Source: Bacteroidota bacterium
Lineage (GTDB): Bacteria > Bacteroidota > Ignavibacteria > Tepidaquicellales > Tepidaquicellaceae
Length of the DNA stretch: 64,000 bases
NCBI GenBank assembly: GCA_018266835.1
Contig: JAFDZP010000002.1
Location: forward strand, 1,277,302 to 1,341,301
Reading direction: 5' to 3'
Numbering within the stretch: position 1 is the stretch's first letter; each line of letters opens with the position of its first letter. Below are positions 53,124-62,831 of the stretch, one piece after another. The position numbers were made by a program, and so were the translations under genes. A model generated the notes under the pieces. It saw only the letters and a list, made by a program, of their open reading frames with translations. It did no database searches and was not told where the DNA came from.

Positions 53124-56100
53124 ATGAATATTTCCCGCATAAAAGAAAAATTATACAATTCCGAAAAGTTCAAATCACTTTTACAGCTTAAAGATACTAG
53201 GAAAACTTCTCTTACGGGAGTTAACGGTTCTTTAATCTCGTTCATTGTTTCATATTTATTTGAGAATAAAAATAAAAAAATATTTTTAATTTCATATGAC
53301 AGCGAAAGAGTAAATAAGATAAAAGAGGACTTGGATGTTTTTATTGATAGCGACTGCATTTCTATTTTTTCAACCAAGGCAAGCACTAATGATGAAGCGG
53401 TTTCGAAAACGCTCTCCGATATTACAAATGACAAAGAATATTTAATTCTTTCACATCACAGCGAACTTGTTTCTTCTATAATTTCCAAAGAAGTTTTTCA
53501 GGATTCGTTAATTGAGCTAAAGAAGAATGAAGATTACAGCTTTGAAGAGCTGATTTCAAAGCTGAATAAATATCAGTACAATCAGAATGATTTCGTGCAG
53601 GAAATCGGTGAGTATTCCGTCCGCGGGGGAATAGTAGATATTTTTCCTGAGAATTATGAAACTCCAATCCGTATAGAGTTTTTCGGAGATACAATTGAAT
53701 CGATAAGAGAGTTTGACATTTCCAACCAGCGCTCAATAAAAGAAATTGAAAGTATAAAGCTGGGAATAAATCTTACATCAACAGAAGAAGATGAAAATTT
53801 ATACCAGCCTGATAAACCTCAATACAAAGAAGAAACAATTTTAGATTACCTGCCCGATGATGTATTAATAATTTTTGATGAAGAAAGTGTTTTGCAGCAG
53901 GAGATAAAAGACACTTCAATTTTCAATAAGCTGCAAAGATTTAACTCAATTTCAATCTCTGCTCTCGGCACAAATGATAACGAGAACTTTATAGATTTTG
54001 AGTCGAAGCCTCAGCCGGAATTTTATTCCAATATAAGATTGCTTCACACAAATCTTGCTGAATATAATGCACAGGGATTTGATGAAAATATTTTATGTTC
54101 GGATGAATATCAGTGTAAGAGAATTAAATCATTAATAGAGGATTTTGATGACGACAATGTAACTTCGAAAGACGGCAGTATTCATAAAAGAACAGATGAT
54201 ACAGAGCATTTTGTCCCTGTAGGAAAAATAAAAGATAAATTTGAAGTTATTCCTGAATCTTTCCAGCTGGGATTTATTTTTCCCGATGCGAAAATTTTAG
54301 TTTACACTGAGCATCAGATATTCGGGCGTTATTTTAAAGTAATAAAAAAGAAGAAGGCAAAGTTTAAAGGTCTTACTTTTGAAGAGCTGAAAGAAATAAA
54401 GCTCGGTGATTATATTGTTCACAGGGATTTCGGAGTCGGTATCTATTCGGGACTTAAAAAAATAAATGTAGGTAATAATACGCAGGAAGTTGTACAGCTT
54501 TCATACAAAGGCGGTGACGTGCTGTTTGTAAATCTTAATTACGTTCACTTAATAAAAAAATATTCGGGCTCCGGGGAAACTGCTCCGGATATTACCCGAC
54601 TTGGCGGCGGTGAGTGGGATAAGATAAAACAGAAAACAAAGAAGCGCGTAAAAGATATTGCACGCGATTTAATTTTGCTTTACGCAAAAAGAAAATCAGA
54701 GAAAGGGTTTGCATTCTCTCCCGATACTCACTGGCAGAAGGAACTTGAGGCAAGCTTTATGTATGAAGATACGCCTGACCAGTACAGAGCAACGGAAGAA
54801 GTAAAAGCAGATATGGAAATTGAAAATCCTATGGACAGGCTTGTATGCGGTGATGTGGGATTCGGGAAGACAGAAGTTGCCGTCCGCGCTGCATTCAAAG
54901 CAGTTATGGATGGAAAACAGGTTGCTGTTCTTGTGCCGACAACTATCTTGGCGGCTCAGCATTATAATACTTTCAGGGACAGGCTGCATCCGTTTGCTGT
55001 TGATGTTGATTTTATTTCAAGATTAAAAACAAAGAAGGAACAGACAGAAACGATTAAGAAGCTTGAAGAGGGAAAGATAAATATTTTAATAGGTACGCAC
55101 AGGATTTTATCTAAAGATATTAAGTTTAAAGATATAGGATTGATGATAATTGATGAAGAGCAGAGATTCGGTGTTGCTGCAAAAGAAAAAATAAAAGCCC
55201 TGAAGCCGAATATAGATACATTAACTTTGACAGCTACTCCTATTCCAAGAACGCTGAATTTTTCTTTGCTGGGTGCACGGGATTTATCTATTATCAACAC
55301 TCCACCCAAAAACAGAAAGCCGATCAACACTGAAATAATGAAGCTTGACTGGAACAAACTTGGCGATGTTATCAAGTATGAGTTTAATCGCGGCGGCCAG
55401 GTTTATTTTGTGAATGAAAAAATTTCTAATCTTAATCTATTAGCGGATACAATAAAAGAATATGTTCCCTCTGCAAAAATCGGAATTGCTCACGGGCAGA
55501 TGCAGCCAAGCGAACTTGAAGATGTTGTAATTAATTTTATTGAAAAGAAATTAAATATACTTCTCTGTACAAAAATTATTGAGTCTGGTTTAGATATCTC
55601 CAATGTAAATACTATCATTATTAATAATGCTAATATGTACGGGCTTGCAGAGTTGTATCAGTTACGCGGAAGAGTAGGAAGGAGCGACCAGCAGGCATTT
55701 GCTTATTTTGTCTCTCCAAAAAACGGAAAACTCACACGGAATGCATTGAGACGACTACAGGCAATTGAAGAGCTGACTGACTTGGGTTCCGGATTTAATT
55801 TAGCTATGCGCGATATGGAAATCCGCGGAGTTGGAAATTTACTTGGTAAAGAGCAAAGCGGATTTATAAATCAGGTCGGCTTCGATTTATTCATTACAAT
55901 TATAGACGAAGCAGTAAGTGAACTGAAGGAAACAGAATTTAAAGAATTGTTTAAAGAAGAAAGAGAAAAGAAAGAAAAGACCGGTGAAGTTAAGAAGGAT
56001 ACGTTGTTTGAAAAATTAAAAATAGCAACCAAAGTTGAAAGTACGATTGTAGAAAATGATATCAATGCTTTAATACCAAAAGATTATATAAAAAATGATA

Positions 56101-56507
56101 CTGAGAGGCTAAATATCTACAGAAGATTATTTGAAACCCAGACAAATGAAGAACTTGACCTCATTAAAAAAGAATTAAGGGACAGGTTCGGAGAGTATCT
56201 TGAGGATGTAGAAAATTTATTGAAGATTGTTGCGCTTAAAATAAAGGCCACTGAAATTGGTTTGGAAAAAATCACAATCAGAGGAAAAGGCGCTTCATTA
56301 TTTTTCCCTGCAAACAAAGAGCACCCTATATTTACATCGGAATTTTTTACAAATCTGATTGCCAAAATTTCATCTGATAAAACACGAAAGTTTAATATAA
56401 GTTCTAATAAAGAACAGCTGGAAATTGAAGTAAGGCTGGATTCAACCGATGATGAAAAGCGTTTAGAAGATATGAATAAAGTTTTAAGCATTTGGGAGAA
56501 AGTATAA
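53124..56507 (+). CDS. mfd: Transcription-repair coupling factor Mfd
   Basis: An 1127-residue SF2 translocase that removes stalled RNA polymerase and recruits UvrA. The N-terminal UvrB-like region contains YQYNQNDFVQEIGEYSVRGGIVDIFP. The RNA-polymerase-interacting CarD-like domain (about 425-500) has LGDYIVHRDFGVGIYSGLKKI. The helicase core has Walker A GDVGFGKTEVA (about 577), the DEEQRFG motif II and TATPIPRTLN, and ends in LRGRVGRSDQQAFAYF and the TRCF C-terminal domain. Length and order are normal. Confidence 0.97.
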   Translation: MNISRIKEKLYNSEKFKSLLQLKDTRKTSLTGVNGSLISFIVSYLFENKNKKIFLISYDSERVNKIKEDLDVFIDSDCISIFSTKASTNDEAVSKTLSDITNDKEYLILSHHSELVSSIISKEVFQDSLIELKKNEDYSFEELISKLNKYQYNQNDFVQEIGEYSVRGGIVDIFPENYETPIRIEFFGDTIESIREFDISNQRSIKEIESIKLGINLTSTEEDENLYQPDKPQYKEETILDYLPDDVLIIFDEESVLQQEIKDTSIFNKLQRFNSISISALGTNDNENFIDFESKPQPEFYSNIRLLHTNLAEYNAQGFDENILCSDEYQCKRIKSLIEDFDDDNVTSKDGSIHKRTDDTEHFVPVGKIKDKFEVIPESFQLGFIFPDAKILVYTEHQIFGRYFKVIKKKKAKFKGLTFEELKEIKLGDYIVHRDFGVGIYSGLKKINVGNNTQEVVQLSYKGGDVLFVNLNYVHLIKKYSGSGETAPDITRLGGGEWDKIKQKTKKRVKDIARDLILLYAKRKSEKGFAFSPDTHWQKELEASFMYEDTPDQYRATEEVKADMEIENPMDRLVCGDVGFGKTEVAVRAAFKAVMDGKQVAVLVPTTILAAQHYNTFRDRLHPFAVDVDFISRLKTKKEQTETIKKLEEGKINILIGTHRILSKDIKFKDIGLMIIDEEQRFGVAAKEKIKALKPNIDTLTLTATPIPRTLNFSLLGARDLSIINTPPKNRKPINTEIMKLDWNKLGDVIKYEFNRGGQVYFVNEKISNLNLLADTIKEYVPSAKIGIAHGQMQPSELEDVVINFIEKKLNILLCTKIIESGLDISNVNTIIINNANMYGLAELYQLRGRVGRSDQQAFAYFVSPKNGKLTRNALRRLQAIEELTDLGSGFNLAMRDMEIRGVGNLLGKEQSGFINQVGFDLFITIIDEAVSELKETEFKELFKEEREKKEKTGEVKKDTLFEKLKIATKVESTIVENDINALIPKDYIKNDTERLNIYRRLFETQTNEELDLIKKELRDRFGEYLEDVENLLKIVALKIKATEIGLEKITIRGKGASLFFPANKEHPIFTSEFFTNLIAKISSDKTRKFNISSNKEQLEIEVRLDSTDDEKRLEDMNKVLSIWEKV

Positions 56508-56603
56508 TCCTCCCATAGAAACTTCCGTTAATACATATTTTTAAGGTTTAGTTTAATTTTTTATTCATTAATTTCCCTTGTACCAAAAAAACTAAACCTC
56601 AAA

Positions 56604-59558
56604 ATGAAAAGTACTCTACTCGTCGTCCTCGCGTGCATATTTATGTACAACGCGGGATACTCACAGCAAAGGATGAATGCAAAACCTGAAGGTTTTGATC
56701 CATCAAAAATCAAAGTCGAACCCGAAAGATACGTTCCCGTTAGCACGGAAAAAAGAACCTTCACAAGCGTGAACGGTACCTATATGGTTGACCCAAACAT
56801 CAGAATTTTACCTACATCAGGAAACCAGACGGAGCTTTCAGCATCTATCTGGACACAAAATTCTAATTATGTTTTTGTAGGCGCAAACAGTGACCCCGGG
56901 CAGGGTTATTACTTCACAACAAACGGCGGTGCAACATGGCAGGGCGGTGATTTACTTCCTAACTCAGTTGCTATCTCATCAGATCCTGCTTGTGTGTTCA
57001 CAAGAACAGGAACAATGTTATTCAATTATTTTGACAACATCATTGTAACAGACCGCTCTTCAAACGGTGGCGCTAACTGGCAGGGAAGAATTACAGTTCC
57101 TTCATCAGGTTCATTCGATAAAAATCACATGGCAGTTGATGACAATCCTACCAGCCCTTACTACGGTAGAATTTATGTAGTATGGACACAGTTTGTTTCA
57201 CCAAACCCAACAGTGTTATCTTACTCAACAAACGGCGGTGCAACATATTCTGCACAGCAGCAAATCGGTTCACCATTAGCCAGTCACTATGAACAAGGAT
57301 GTAATATTCAGGTTGGTCCTGACGGAACAGTATATTGTATCTGGGCTTGTCCCAATACAGGTTCAGGTAACGTTGAAGATTTAATCGGATTCACAAAATC
57401 AACAAACGGCGGTGTTACATGGACAACACCTACAACTCCTTTAACAATTAAAGGAATAAGAGGAAACTTAATGACTACCAATATCCGCGTTAACTCATTT
57501 CCTTCAATGGCAATTGACAGAAGCGGCGGACCAAGAAATGGTTACATCTATGTAACTTGGACACAAAGAAACCTTGCACCTGCAGGTTCAGATGCTGACA
57601 TTTGTTTTGCTTACTCTTCAAATGGCGGCGCATCATGGAGCTCTCAGTCAAGAGTTAACAACGATGCATTGAATAACGGAAAAAATCAGTTCTTTCCTTG
57701 GATGACAATTGACCAGACAAACGGAAGAATTGCAATAGTATTTTATGACCAGAGAGATTGCACGAATAACGACTCATGTAATACATACATTGCTGTATCA
57801 AATAACGGCGGCGGCGCATGGGATAATATAAGAGTTTCTGACCGCGCACAAAGACCTGCACCACTTTCAGGTTATGCAACAGGTTACTACGGAGATTATA
57901 TTTCTGTAGCAGCACACAATAATATTATCTGGCCTTTCTGGATGGATAACAGAAGCGGACCTGCACAAATTTATACTGTAAAGGTTCAGTCAGCAGTTTA
58001 TCCTTTAAGCGCATTTAACTTACAAAATCCTTCGGCAGGATCAAGAATTGTCACAGTACCAGGAAGTACAACTCCTGTGACTTTAACATGGGATACTTCT
58101 GCAACAGGCGCAACATATAAATGGGTATTTGGTAATCCAACTGTTACAACAAGAAGATTAACAATGCCTGCTAATACAAACAGCATTACAACTACATTAG
58201 GTGCATTAGATGCAATGCTTGCTTCTGCAGGATTTACAAATAACGGAACTGCAACAGACTCTGCTGTTGGTCAATACACTGTTTGGGCATTCAAAGCTCC
58301 GGGCGCAGGCGGTGTGGATTCCTTATCCGCTGCTAACGGACCAAGAGCAATTACATTCAGAAGACAAGCTGTAACTTTAACACCATTCAGCTTAGTCTCA
58401 CCAACTTCACCAACGACTATTACAACAAGCGGAAACGGTTCAAACAATATAGTATTTAACTGGACAAAATCAGGCGTTGGTTCAACATACAGATTCGTTT
58501 ACAAAACAGGAACATTCGGTGACCCTGTAACAATCAGAATGTTGGCAGATAACTCAGGATTAGACTCCACGATGATAATGACTTCAGCACAATGGGATGC
58601 AGTTATTGCAGGACTTGGAGTTGTAGCAGGTGATTCTATCACTGGTCAATGGGCAGTAAGAGCATACAGCTCTACAGACTCATTAATTTCAACTGCTCCT
58701 GTAAGAAACATTACTTTCAGACGTTCACCACTGAACGGCTTAAATCAGAATTTTGAAGCCGCAGCATTCCCGCCTGACCAATGGGCACTGGACGGAACAG
58801 GAACACAATACTGGACAAGAGCAACTGTCGGCGGTTACGGAACCGGAACAGCATCTGCAAAGTATGACTTCTGGACAGCTACAGCTACAACAGGTCCTCA
58901 GGGACTGACATCAAATCAGTTTCCGCCATTGGTAGCAGGACAAAATTATTTAAGATTCAATCTTGCCGGCGCTTATTACTCAGCAACTGCAATTGATTCT
59001 TTAGTGATTGAAACTTCTACAAACAATGGAACAAGTTGGACGAGATTAGTCGGTATGTATCAATCAACAGCATTGACATCAGGAACTAACAGCACACCTG
59101 TTATGTCGACAGTATCTTCTACATCACAGTTTACTCCGACAGCAGGACAATGGGCAACTAAGATATATCAGATGCCTGTTGGAACTAACAAAGTTAAGTT
59201 CACAGCAAAATCAGCTTACGGAAATAATATTTACGTTGATGATATCACATCAGGCGGACCGACAGGCGTTGGAACTCCGATATCAATGACACCTGATAAA
59301 TATGAACTGATGCAAAATTACCCGAACCCATTCAACCCGACAACAAAGATTAACTTCAGTCTGCCAAAGCAGGGATTTGTAACCTTGAAGGTCTATGACG
59401 TTCTTGGAAAGCAAGTTGCTGAATTGCTCAGCGAAGTTAAAGCAGCCGGAAATTATACCGTAGATTTCAATGCAGGCAAGCTTGCCAGCGGAATTTACTT
59501 CTATACTTTAGAATCTGCAGGATTTGTTGATACGAAGAGAATGATTCTTGTAAAATAA
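56604..59558 (+). CDS. T9SS-exported sialidase-like propeller protein with Ig-like repeats
   Basis: A 984-residue exported protein with a signal peptide (1-20). Residues about 70-460 hold BNR/Asp-box propeller repeats (FTTNGGATWQGG, SSNGGASWSSQ, VSNNGGGAWDN). Residues about 465-720 are two tandem SusE-like Ig-type repeats, each starting FNLQNPSAGS or FSLVSPTSP and ending ITFRR. Residues about 725-890 look like a choice-of-anchor/jellyroll domain. The C-terminal T9SS domain has LMQNYPNPFNPTTKINFSL and KRMILVK. It should be surface-exposed or released. No catalytic set can be confirmed. Confidence 0.88.
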   Translation: MKSTLLVVLACIFMYNAGYSQQRMNAKPEGFDPSKIKVEPERYVPVSTEKRTFTSVNGTYMVDPNIRILPTSGNQTELSASIWTQNSNYVFVGANSDPGQGYYFTTNGGATWQGGDLLPNSVAISSDPACVFTRTGTMLFNYFDNIIVTDRSSNGGANWQGRITVPSSGSFDKNHMAVDDNPTSPYYGRIYVVWTQFVSPNPTVLSYSTNGGATYSAQQQIGSPLASHYEQGCNIQVGPDGTVYCIWACPNTGSGNVEDLIGFTKSTNGGVTWTTPTTPLTIKGIRGNLMTTNIRVNSFPSMAIDRSGGPRNGYIYVTWTQRNLAPAGSDADICFAYSSNGGASWSSQSRVNNDALNNGKNQFFPWMTIDQTNGRIAIVFYDQRDCTNNDSCNTYIAVSNNGGGAWDNIRVSDRAQRPAPLSGYATGYYGDYISVAAHNNIIWPFWMDNRSGPAQIYTVKVQSAVYPLSAFNLQNPSAGSRIVTVPGSTTPVTLTWDTSATGATYKWVFGNPTVTTRRLTMPANTNSITTTLGALDAMLASAGFTNNGTATDSAVGQYTVWAFKAPGAGGVDSLSAANGPRAITFRRQAVTLTPFSLVSPTSPTTITTSGNGSNNIVFNWTKSGVGSTYRFVYKTGTFGDPVTIRMLADNSGLDSTMIMTSAQWDAVIAGLGVVAGDSITGQWAVRAYSSTDSLISTAPVRNITFRRSPLNGLNQNFEAAAFPPDQWALDGTGTQYWTRATVGGYGTGTASAKYDFWTATATTGPQGLTSNQFPPLVAGQNYLRFNLAGAYYSATAIDSLVIETSTNNGTSWTRLVGMYQSTALTSGTNSTPVMSTVSSTSQFTPTAGQWATKIYQMPVGTNKVKFTAKSAYGNNIYVDDITSGGPTGVGTPISMTPDKYELMQNYPNPFNPTTKINFSLPKQGFVTLKVYDVLGKQVAELLSEVKAAGNYTVDFNAGKLASGIYFYTLESAGFVDTKRMILVK

Positions 59559-59582
59559 GCTGTTTTTAATATTCATAATTAG

Positions 59583-59620
59583 AAAGCCCGGCTGGAGCAA
59601 TCCTACCGGGCTTTTTTTAT
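59583..59620. terminator. Terminator downstream of the 984-residue T9SS gene
   Basis: The stem AAAGCCCGG (59583-59591) / CCGGGCTTT (59606-59614) has a 14-nt loop and is followed by more T's, 24 nt after the stop. The A-run on the other side lets it also act on the minus strand. Confidence 0.88.
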
Positions 59621-59623
59621 GCC

Positions 59624-59675
59624 CGTAAGTTGCTGATTATTTATAGGGCAAAACTTACGCCCCCTCGTAAGTTTT
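59624..59675. repeat. Palindromic element with two alternative hairpins
   Basis: AACTTACG at 59652-59659 can pair either with CGTAAGTT upstream (59624-59631) or with CGTAAGTT downstream (59666-59673). The downstream pairing extends to a perfect 10-bp stem AAAACTTACG/CGTAAGTTTT (59650-59659 / 59666-59675) with the six-base loop CCCCCT. It lies in the intergenic region between convergent genes, after the terminator. Confidence 0.6.
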
Positions 59676-59733
59676 CGATTAATATATTGTTTTACATTGA
59701 TTTAAGGGCGGGTGAAAATTAATCTTTAGAGAT

Positions 59734-59754
59734 TTACCTATTAGTAGGAATGGG
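59734..59754. repeat. 21-nt dispersed motif, copy 2
   Basis: TTACCTATTAG, then TAGGA and ATGGG. It is identical at 19 of 21 positions to 34483-34503. Copy 2 is preceded by a small hairpin AATCT-TTAG-AGATT. Like copy 1 it lies shortly after the stop of a minus-strand gene, here 19 nt away. Confidence 0.55.
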
Positions 59755-59773
59755 TAAAAAAAACGGGGTAAAT

Positions 59774-60997
59774 TTATTTTAATAAAATCATCTTCCTTGT
59801 CTGTTTTACCTCGCCATCAATTGAAAATAAATAGTAATATATTCCGCTTGATAAATTATACTCACCTGAGTTAAAATTTATTGAATAACTGCCTTCGTTT
59901 TGTTTTTGATTTATTAAAGAAACAATCTCCTTCCCAATACTATTATAAATTTTTATCTGAACGTAATTCGTATTTCGTAATTCGTAATTTATCCGCGTAA
60001 GCGGATTAAAGGGATTTGGATAATTCTGATGTAAAATAAAGTCACCCGGTAATGAAGTTGTATTTGTAAATACCAGTGTCTGCCCTCCTGTAGTTGTGCC
60101 CATTATTCTGCCGTTACCTACCAGCCAGCCCGTATTATTATTATAGAAGTAAATAGAACGAATATATCCGGTAAAACTTGTTGTATTTTCTAAACGCCAG
60201 TTATGTCCACCGTTAGTAGTTTTAAAAAATTTTCCGAAAGTTCCTCCTGCATAGCCAGTATCGTTACTCGGAAAATTTGAACAATATATCTGTTCATTAG
60301 GATTATTAACGAAGCCTACGCTGTCCCATGTTAGTCCATAATCCGGGGAGCGAAAAACCTTATTTTCACTGCCGACTAAATATACTATAGTATCTTTTAC
60401 TACTGACATTCTGTAAAAATTATTTCCATCATAGGATGGTATCGGAATTCGTGTCCAGTTACTTCCTCCATTTGTTGTTCTAAAAAAAGTTAAAACTTCT
60501 CCGCAGACTATGCCTTCATTTGCATTGCGAAAATGAATATCGTATAAATAAGCTGGGATGCGAATAGAATCAAAACTTTTAGCCCCATCTATTGTTTTTA
60601 AAACAAACTGATTGCCGCATAGCCAGCCTGTATTAATATTTAAAAAATAAAGACCCTCAAATACATTATCTCCTACTCCTCCATTGCGAACAGTTATCCA
60701 GTTCTCTCCACCGTTTGTTGTCTTTAATATTTTCTGGAACCAGCCGTCGGCATAAACTACCATTGAATCGACTGGATGAATCTGCTGAATAAGCCAGTCT
60801 GTATCTGTGAATTGAATATCCCAGTTCGTTCCGGCATTGGTTGTTTTGTATATTATATTATCGCCGCATGCCCAACCGATTTTAGAATTTATAAACTGAA
60901 CATCACGGATGGCACTCTGAGTAGTATACTGCTGAACCCATTGAGCATTAGCTAGGGAACTTATAAGGAGAATTAAAGCTAAAATTGTTTTTTTCAT
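59774..60997 (-). CDS. T9SS-exported Ycf48/BNR-like propeller protein
   Basis: A 407-residue protein with a signal peptide (1-18, SLANAQW). The body is a beta-propeller with Ycf48-like units: FINSKIGWACGDNIIYKTTNAGTNW, FLNINTGWLCGNQFVLKT, FKTTNGGHNW and NNNTGWLVGNG. The C-terminal T9SS sorting domain is LHQNYPNPFNPLTRINYEL through KMILLK. A tandem heptanucleotide repeat lies inside the sorting-domain coding region (59962-59989). It is convergent to the preceding T9SS gene. Ycf48-like propellers bind partner proteins; no enzymatic role is evident. Confidence 0.88.
   Translation of the reverse strand: MKKTILALILLISSLANAQWVQQYTTQSAIRDVQFINSKIGWACGDNIIYKTTNAGTNWDIQFTDTDWLIQQIHPVDSMVVYADGWFQKILKTTNGGENWITVRNGGVGDNVFEGLYFLNINTGWLCGNQFVLKTIDGAKSFDSIRIPAYLYDIHFRNANEGIVCGEVLTFFRTTNGGSNWTRIPIPSYDGNNFYRMSVVKDTIVYLVGSENKVFRSPDYGLTWDSVGFVNNPNEQIYCSNFPSNDTGYAGGTFGKFFKTTNGGHNWRLENTTSFTGYIRSIYFYNNNTGWLVGNGRIMGTTTGGQTLVFTNTTSLPGDFILHQNYPNPFNPLTRINYELRNTNYVQIKIYNSIGKEIVSLINQKQNEGSYSINFNSGEYNLSSGIYYYLFSIDGEVKQTRKMILLK
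59962..59989. repeat. Heptanucleotide tandem repeat (4 x 7) inside a coding region
   Basis: On the plus strand CGTAATT, CGTATTT, CGTAATT, CGTAATT stand in tandem, one unit with a single change. It lies in the minus-strand T9SS gene, encoding the segment YELRNTNYV just after the NYPNPFNP box. Because seven is not a multiple of three, gain or loss of one unit would shift the reading frame. Confidence 0.75.
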
Positions 60998-61287
60998 AAA
61001 GAATTAATATAGTAATAGAAGTATAAATTATTTACAATAAAAAACTACTTATCGTAAATACTCTTACCTAGTATTTAAGAAGTGCTTAGGGGTATTTTGA
61101 TTTTGGTGTGCCGCTCAGTCTAAACCTAAAAAGAAAAACTTAAAATAACAATGACTAATATAAAATAACTCACATAATGCGATAAATTTCATATTTTTAA
61201 ATGTGCCTCTCGGATTTTTTTATAAATTTAATTTTCTGCCTGCGCAGATTAATTTTATAACTATTGTTCATCTAATTTTTTGACAAA

Positions 61288-62730
61288 ATGAAAAACGTCC
61301 GCTTCATTGTTTTACTACTGATGGTTTTTACTTCAGCAAAATCTTTTTCGCAATACAGGCTTAACCAGTCCTTTACAAATCTTTCATTTCCTTTTGTTAC
61401 TGAGCTGCAATCTTCACCTGATAACACAAACAGGCTGTTCGTAACTACTCAGAACGGAAAAATTTTTGTTTTTCCAAATTCTCAAAATGCAGCTTCTGCA
61501 AAGATGTTTATGAATCTGCAGTCGCGTGTAAATTTTTCGGGAGAGATGGGATTAATCGGTATGGCTTTCCATCCCGACTTTCAGAGCAACGGATATTTTT
61601 ATATCACATATAATACTATCAAGCCTGTATCAACAATTATTTCAAGATTTAAAGTAAGCGCCGCAAATCCGGACTCTGCAGATATTTCCAGTGAAGTAAT
61701 TTTGCTTGATATTCCTGCATCAACCAGTGTACATAAAGGGGGAAAGCTTATGTTCGGCAGCGACGGATATTTGTATATAGGCATTGGTGACGGTGGCGGA
61801 CAGGGAGACCCGAATAATAATGCGCAGAACCTCACAAGACTTTATGGAAAAATTTTAAGAATAGATGTTAACAATAATTCCGGCGGTTTAAATTATTCTA
61901 TCCCCGCTGATAATCCTTTTGCAAATAACACTCAGGGATACAGGAAAGAAATTTATGCATACGGCTTGCGAAATCCGTGGAAGTTTTCACAGGATGCAAT
62001 AACAAATAAAATCTGGTGCGGAGATGTAGGTAACAATGTTGCTGAAGAAATTGACATCATCGAAAGCAGCATTAACTACGGATGGAAAATAATGGAAGGG
62101 TTTGAATGTTTTGACCCTGCGCAAAATTGTGATACAACGGGACTGAGAAAACCGGTATTGCAATATCTTCATTCGGAAGGTGAGGCAAGCTCAATCATAG
62201 GAGGATTTATTTACAGAGGCAGCAAGCTTCCGCAGCTATACGGAAAATATATTTTCAGTGATTTTGTTTCGGGAGAGATATGGAAATTAAATTATGACGG
62301 AGTAACTCCCGCAACAAAAACTCTGCTCTGGAATACAAACTTTTCAGTTTCAAATATCGGACAAGATAAAAACAACGAGCTTTATTTCTGCAATTATACA
62401 AGCGGAAAAATTTATCAGCTGGTTGATACAACCGTCGGGATAAATCTTAACAGCAATATAATCCCTGAATCGACTCAGCTTTTTCAGAATTATCCTAATC
62501 CCTTTAATCCCGTTACAAAAATAAATTTTGCTTTAGCAAAAAATTCGTTTGTGAAATTATCGGTTTATGATTTACGGGGAAAAGAAGTTCAGAATCTTAT
62601 CAGTGAAAACATTTCTGCCGGAGATTATTCTTATTCATTCAATGGAATGAACTTAACCTCCGGAATTTATTTTTACAGATTGGAAACCGAAGGAAGGAGT
62701 TTTACGAAGAGAATGGTATTGGTGAAGTAG
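61288..62730 (+). CDS. PQQ-dependent sugar dehydrogenase-like protein with T9SS sorting domain
   Basis: A 480-residue exported protein (signal peptide 1-20). The six-bladed glucose/sorbosone dehydrogenase (GSDH) domain has FVTTQNGKIFVF, MGLIGMAFHPDFQSNGYFYITYN, HKGGKLMFGSDGYLYIGIGDGGGQGDPNNNAQN, YGLRNPWKFS and CGDVGNNVAEEIDII, the usual Asylin/HHIP-like PQQ-binding pattern. The tail carries LFQNYPNPFNPVTKINFAL and RMVLVK, a T9SS signal. It may oxidise sugars at the cell surface if PQQ is available; relatives sometimes lack activity. It has 290 nt of upstream intergenic DNA with no element I recognise. Confidence 0.9.
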   Translation: MKNVRFIVLLLMVFTSAKSFSQYRLNQSFTNLSFPFVTELQSSPDNTNRLFVTTQNGKIFVFPNSQNAASAKMFMNLQSRVNFSGEMGLIGMAFHPDFQSNGYFYITYNTIKPVSTIISRFKVSAANPDSADISSEVILLDIPASTSVHKGGKLMFGSDGYLYIGIGDGGGQGDPNNNAQNLTRLYGKILRIDVNNNSGGLNYSIPADNPFANNTQGYRKEIYAYGLRNPWKFSQDAITNKIWCGDVGNNVAEEIDIIESSINYGWKIMEGFECFDPAQNCDTTGLRKPVLQYLHSEGEASSIIGGFIYRGSKLPQLYGKYIFSDFVSGEIWKLNYDGVTPATKTLLWNTNFSVSNIGQDKNNELYFCNYTSGKIYQLVDTTVGINLNSNIIPESTQLFQNYPNPFNPVTKINFALAKNSFVKLSVYDLRGKEVQNLISENISAGDYSYSFNGMNLTSGIYFYRLETEGRSFTKRMVLVK

Positions 62731-62831
62731 GAAATTTATGATTTTACAAATATTATGTTAGTTTCTGACTAACTGTTAGTCTCTCCTCCAACTATTTTTA
62801 CAAACTTCCGTAAGATAACATAGGGCTTATT

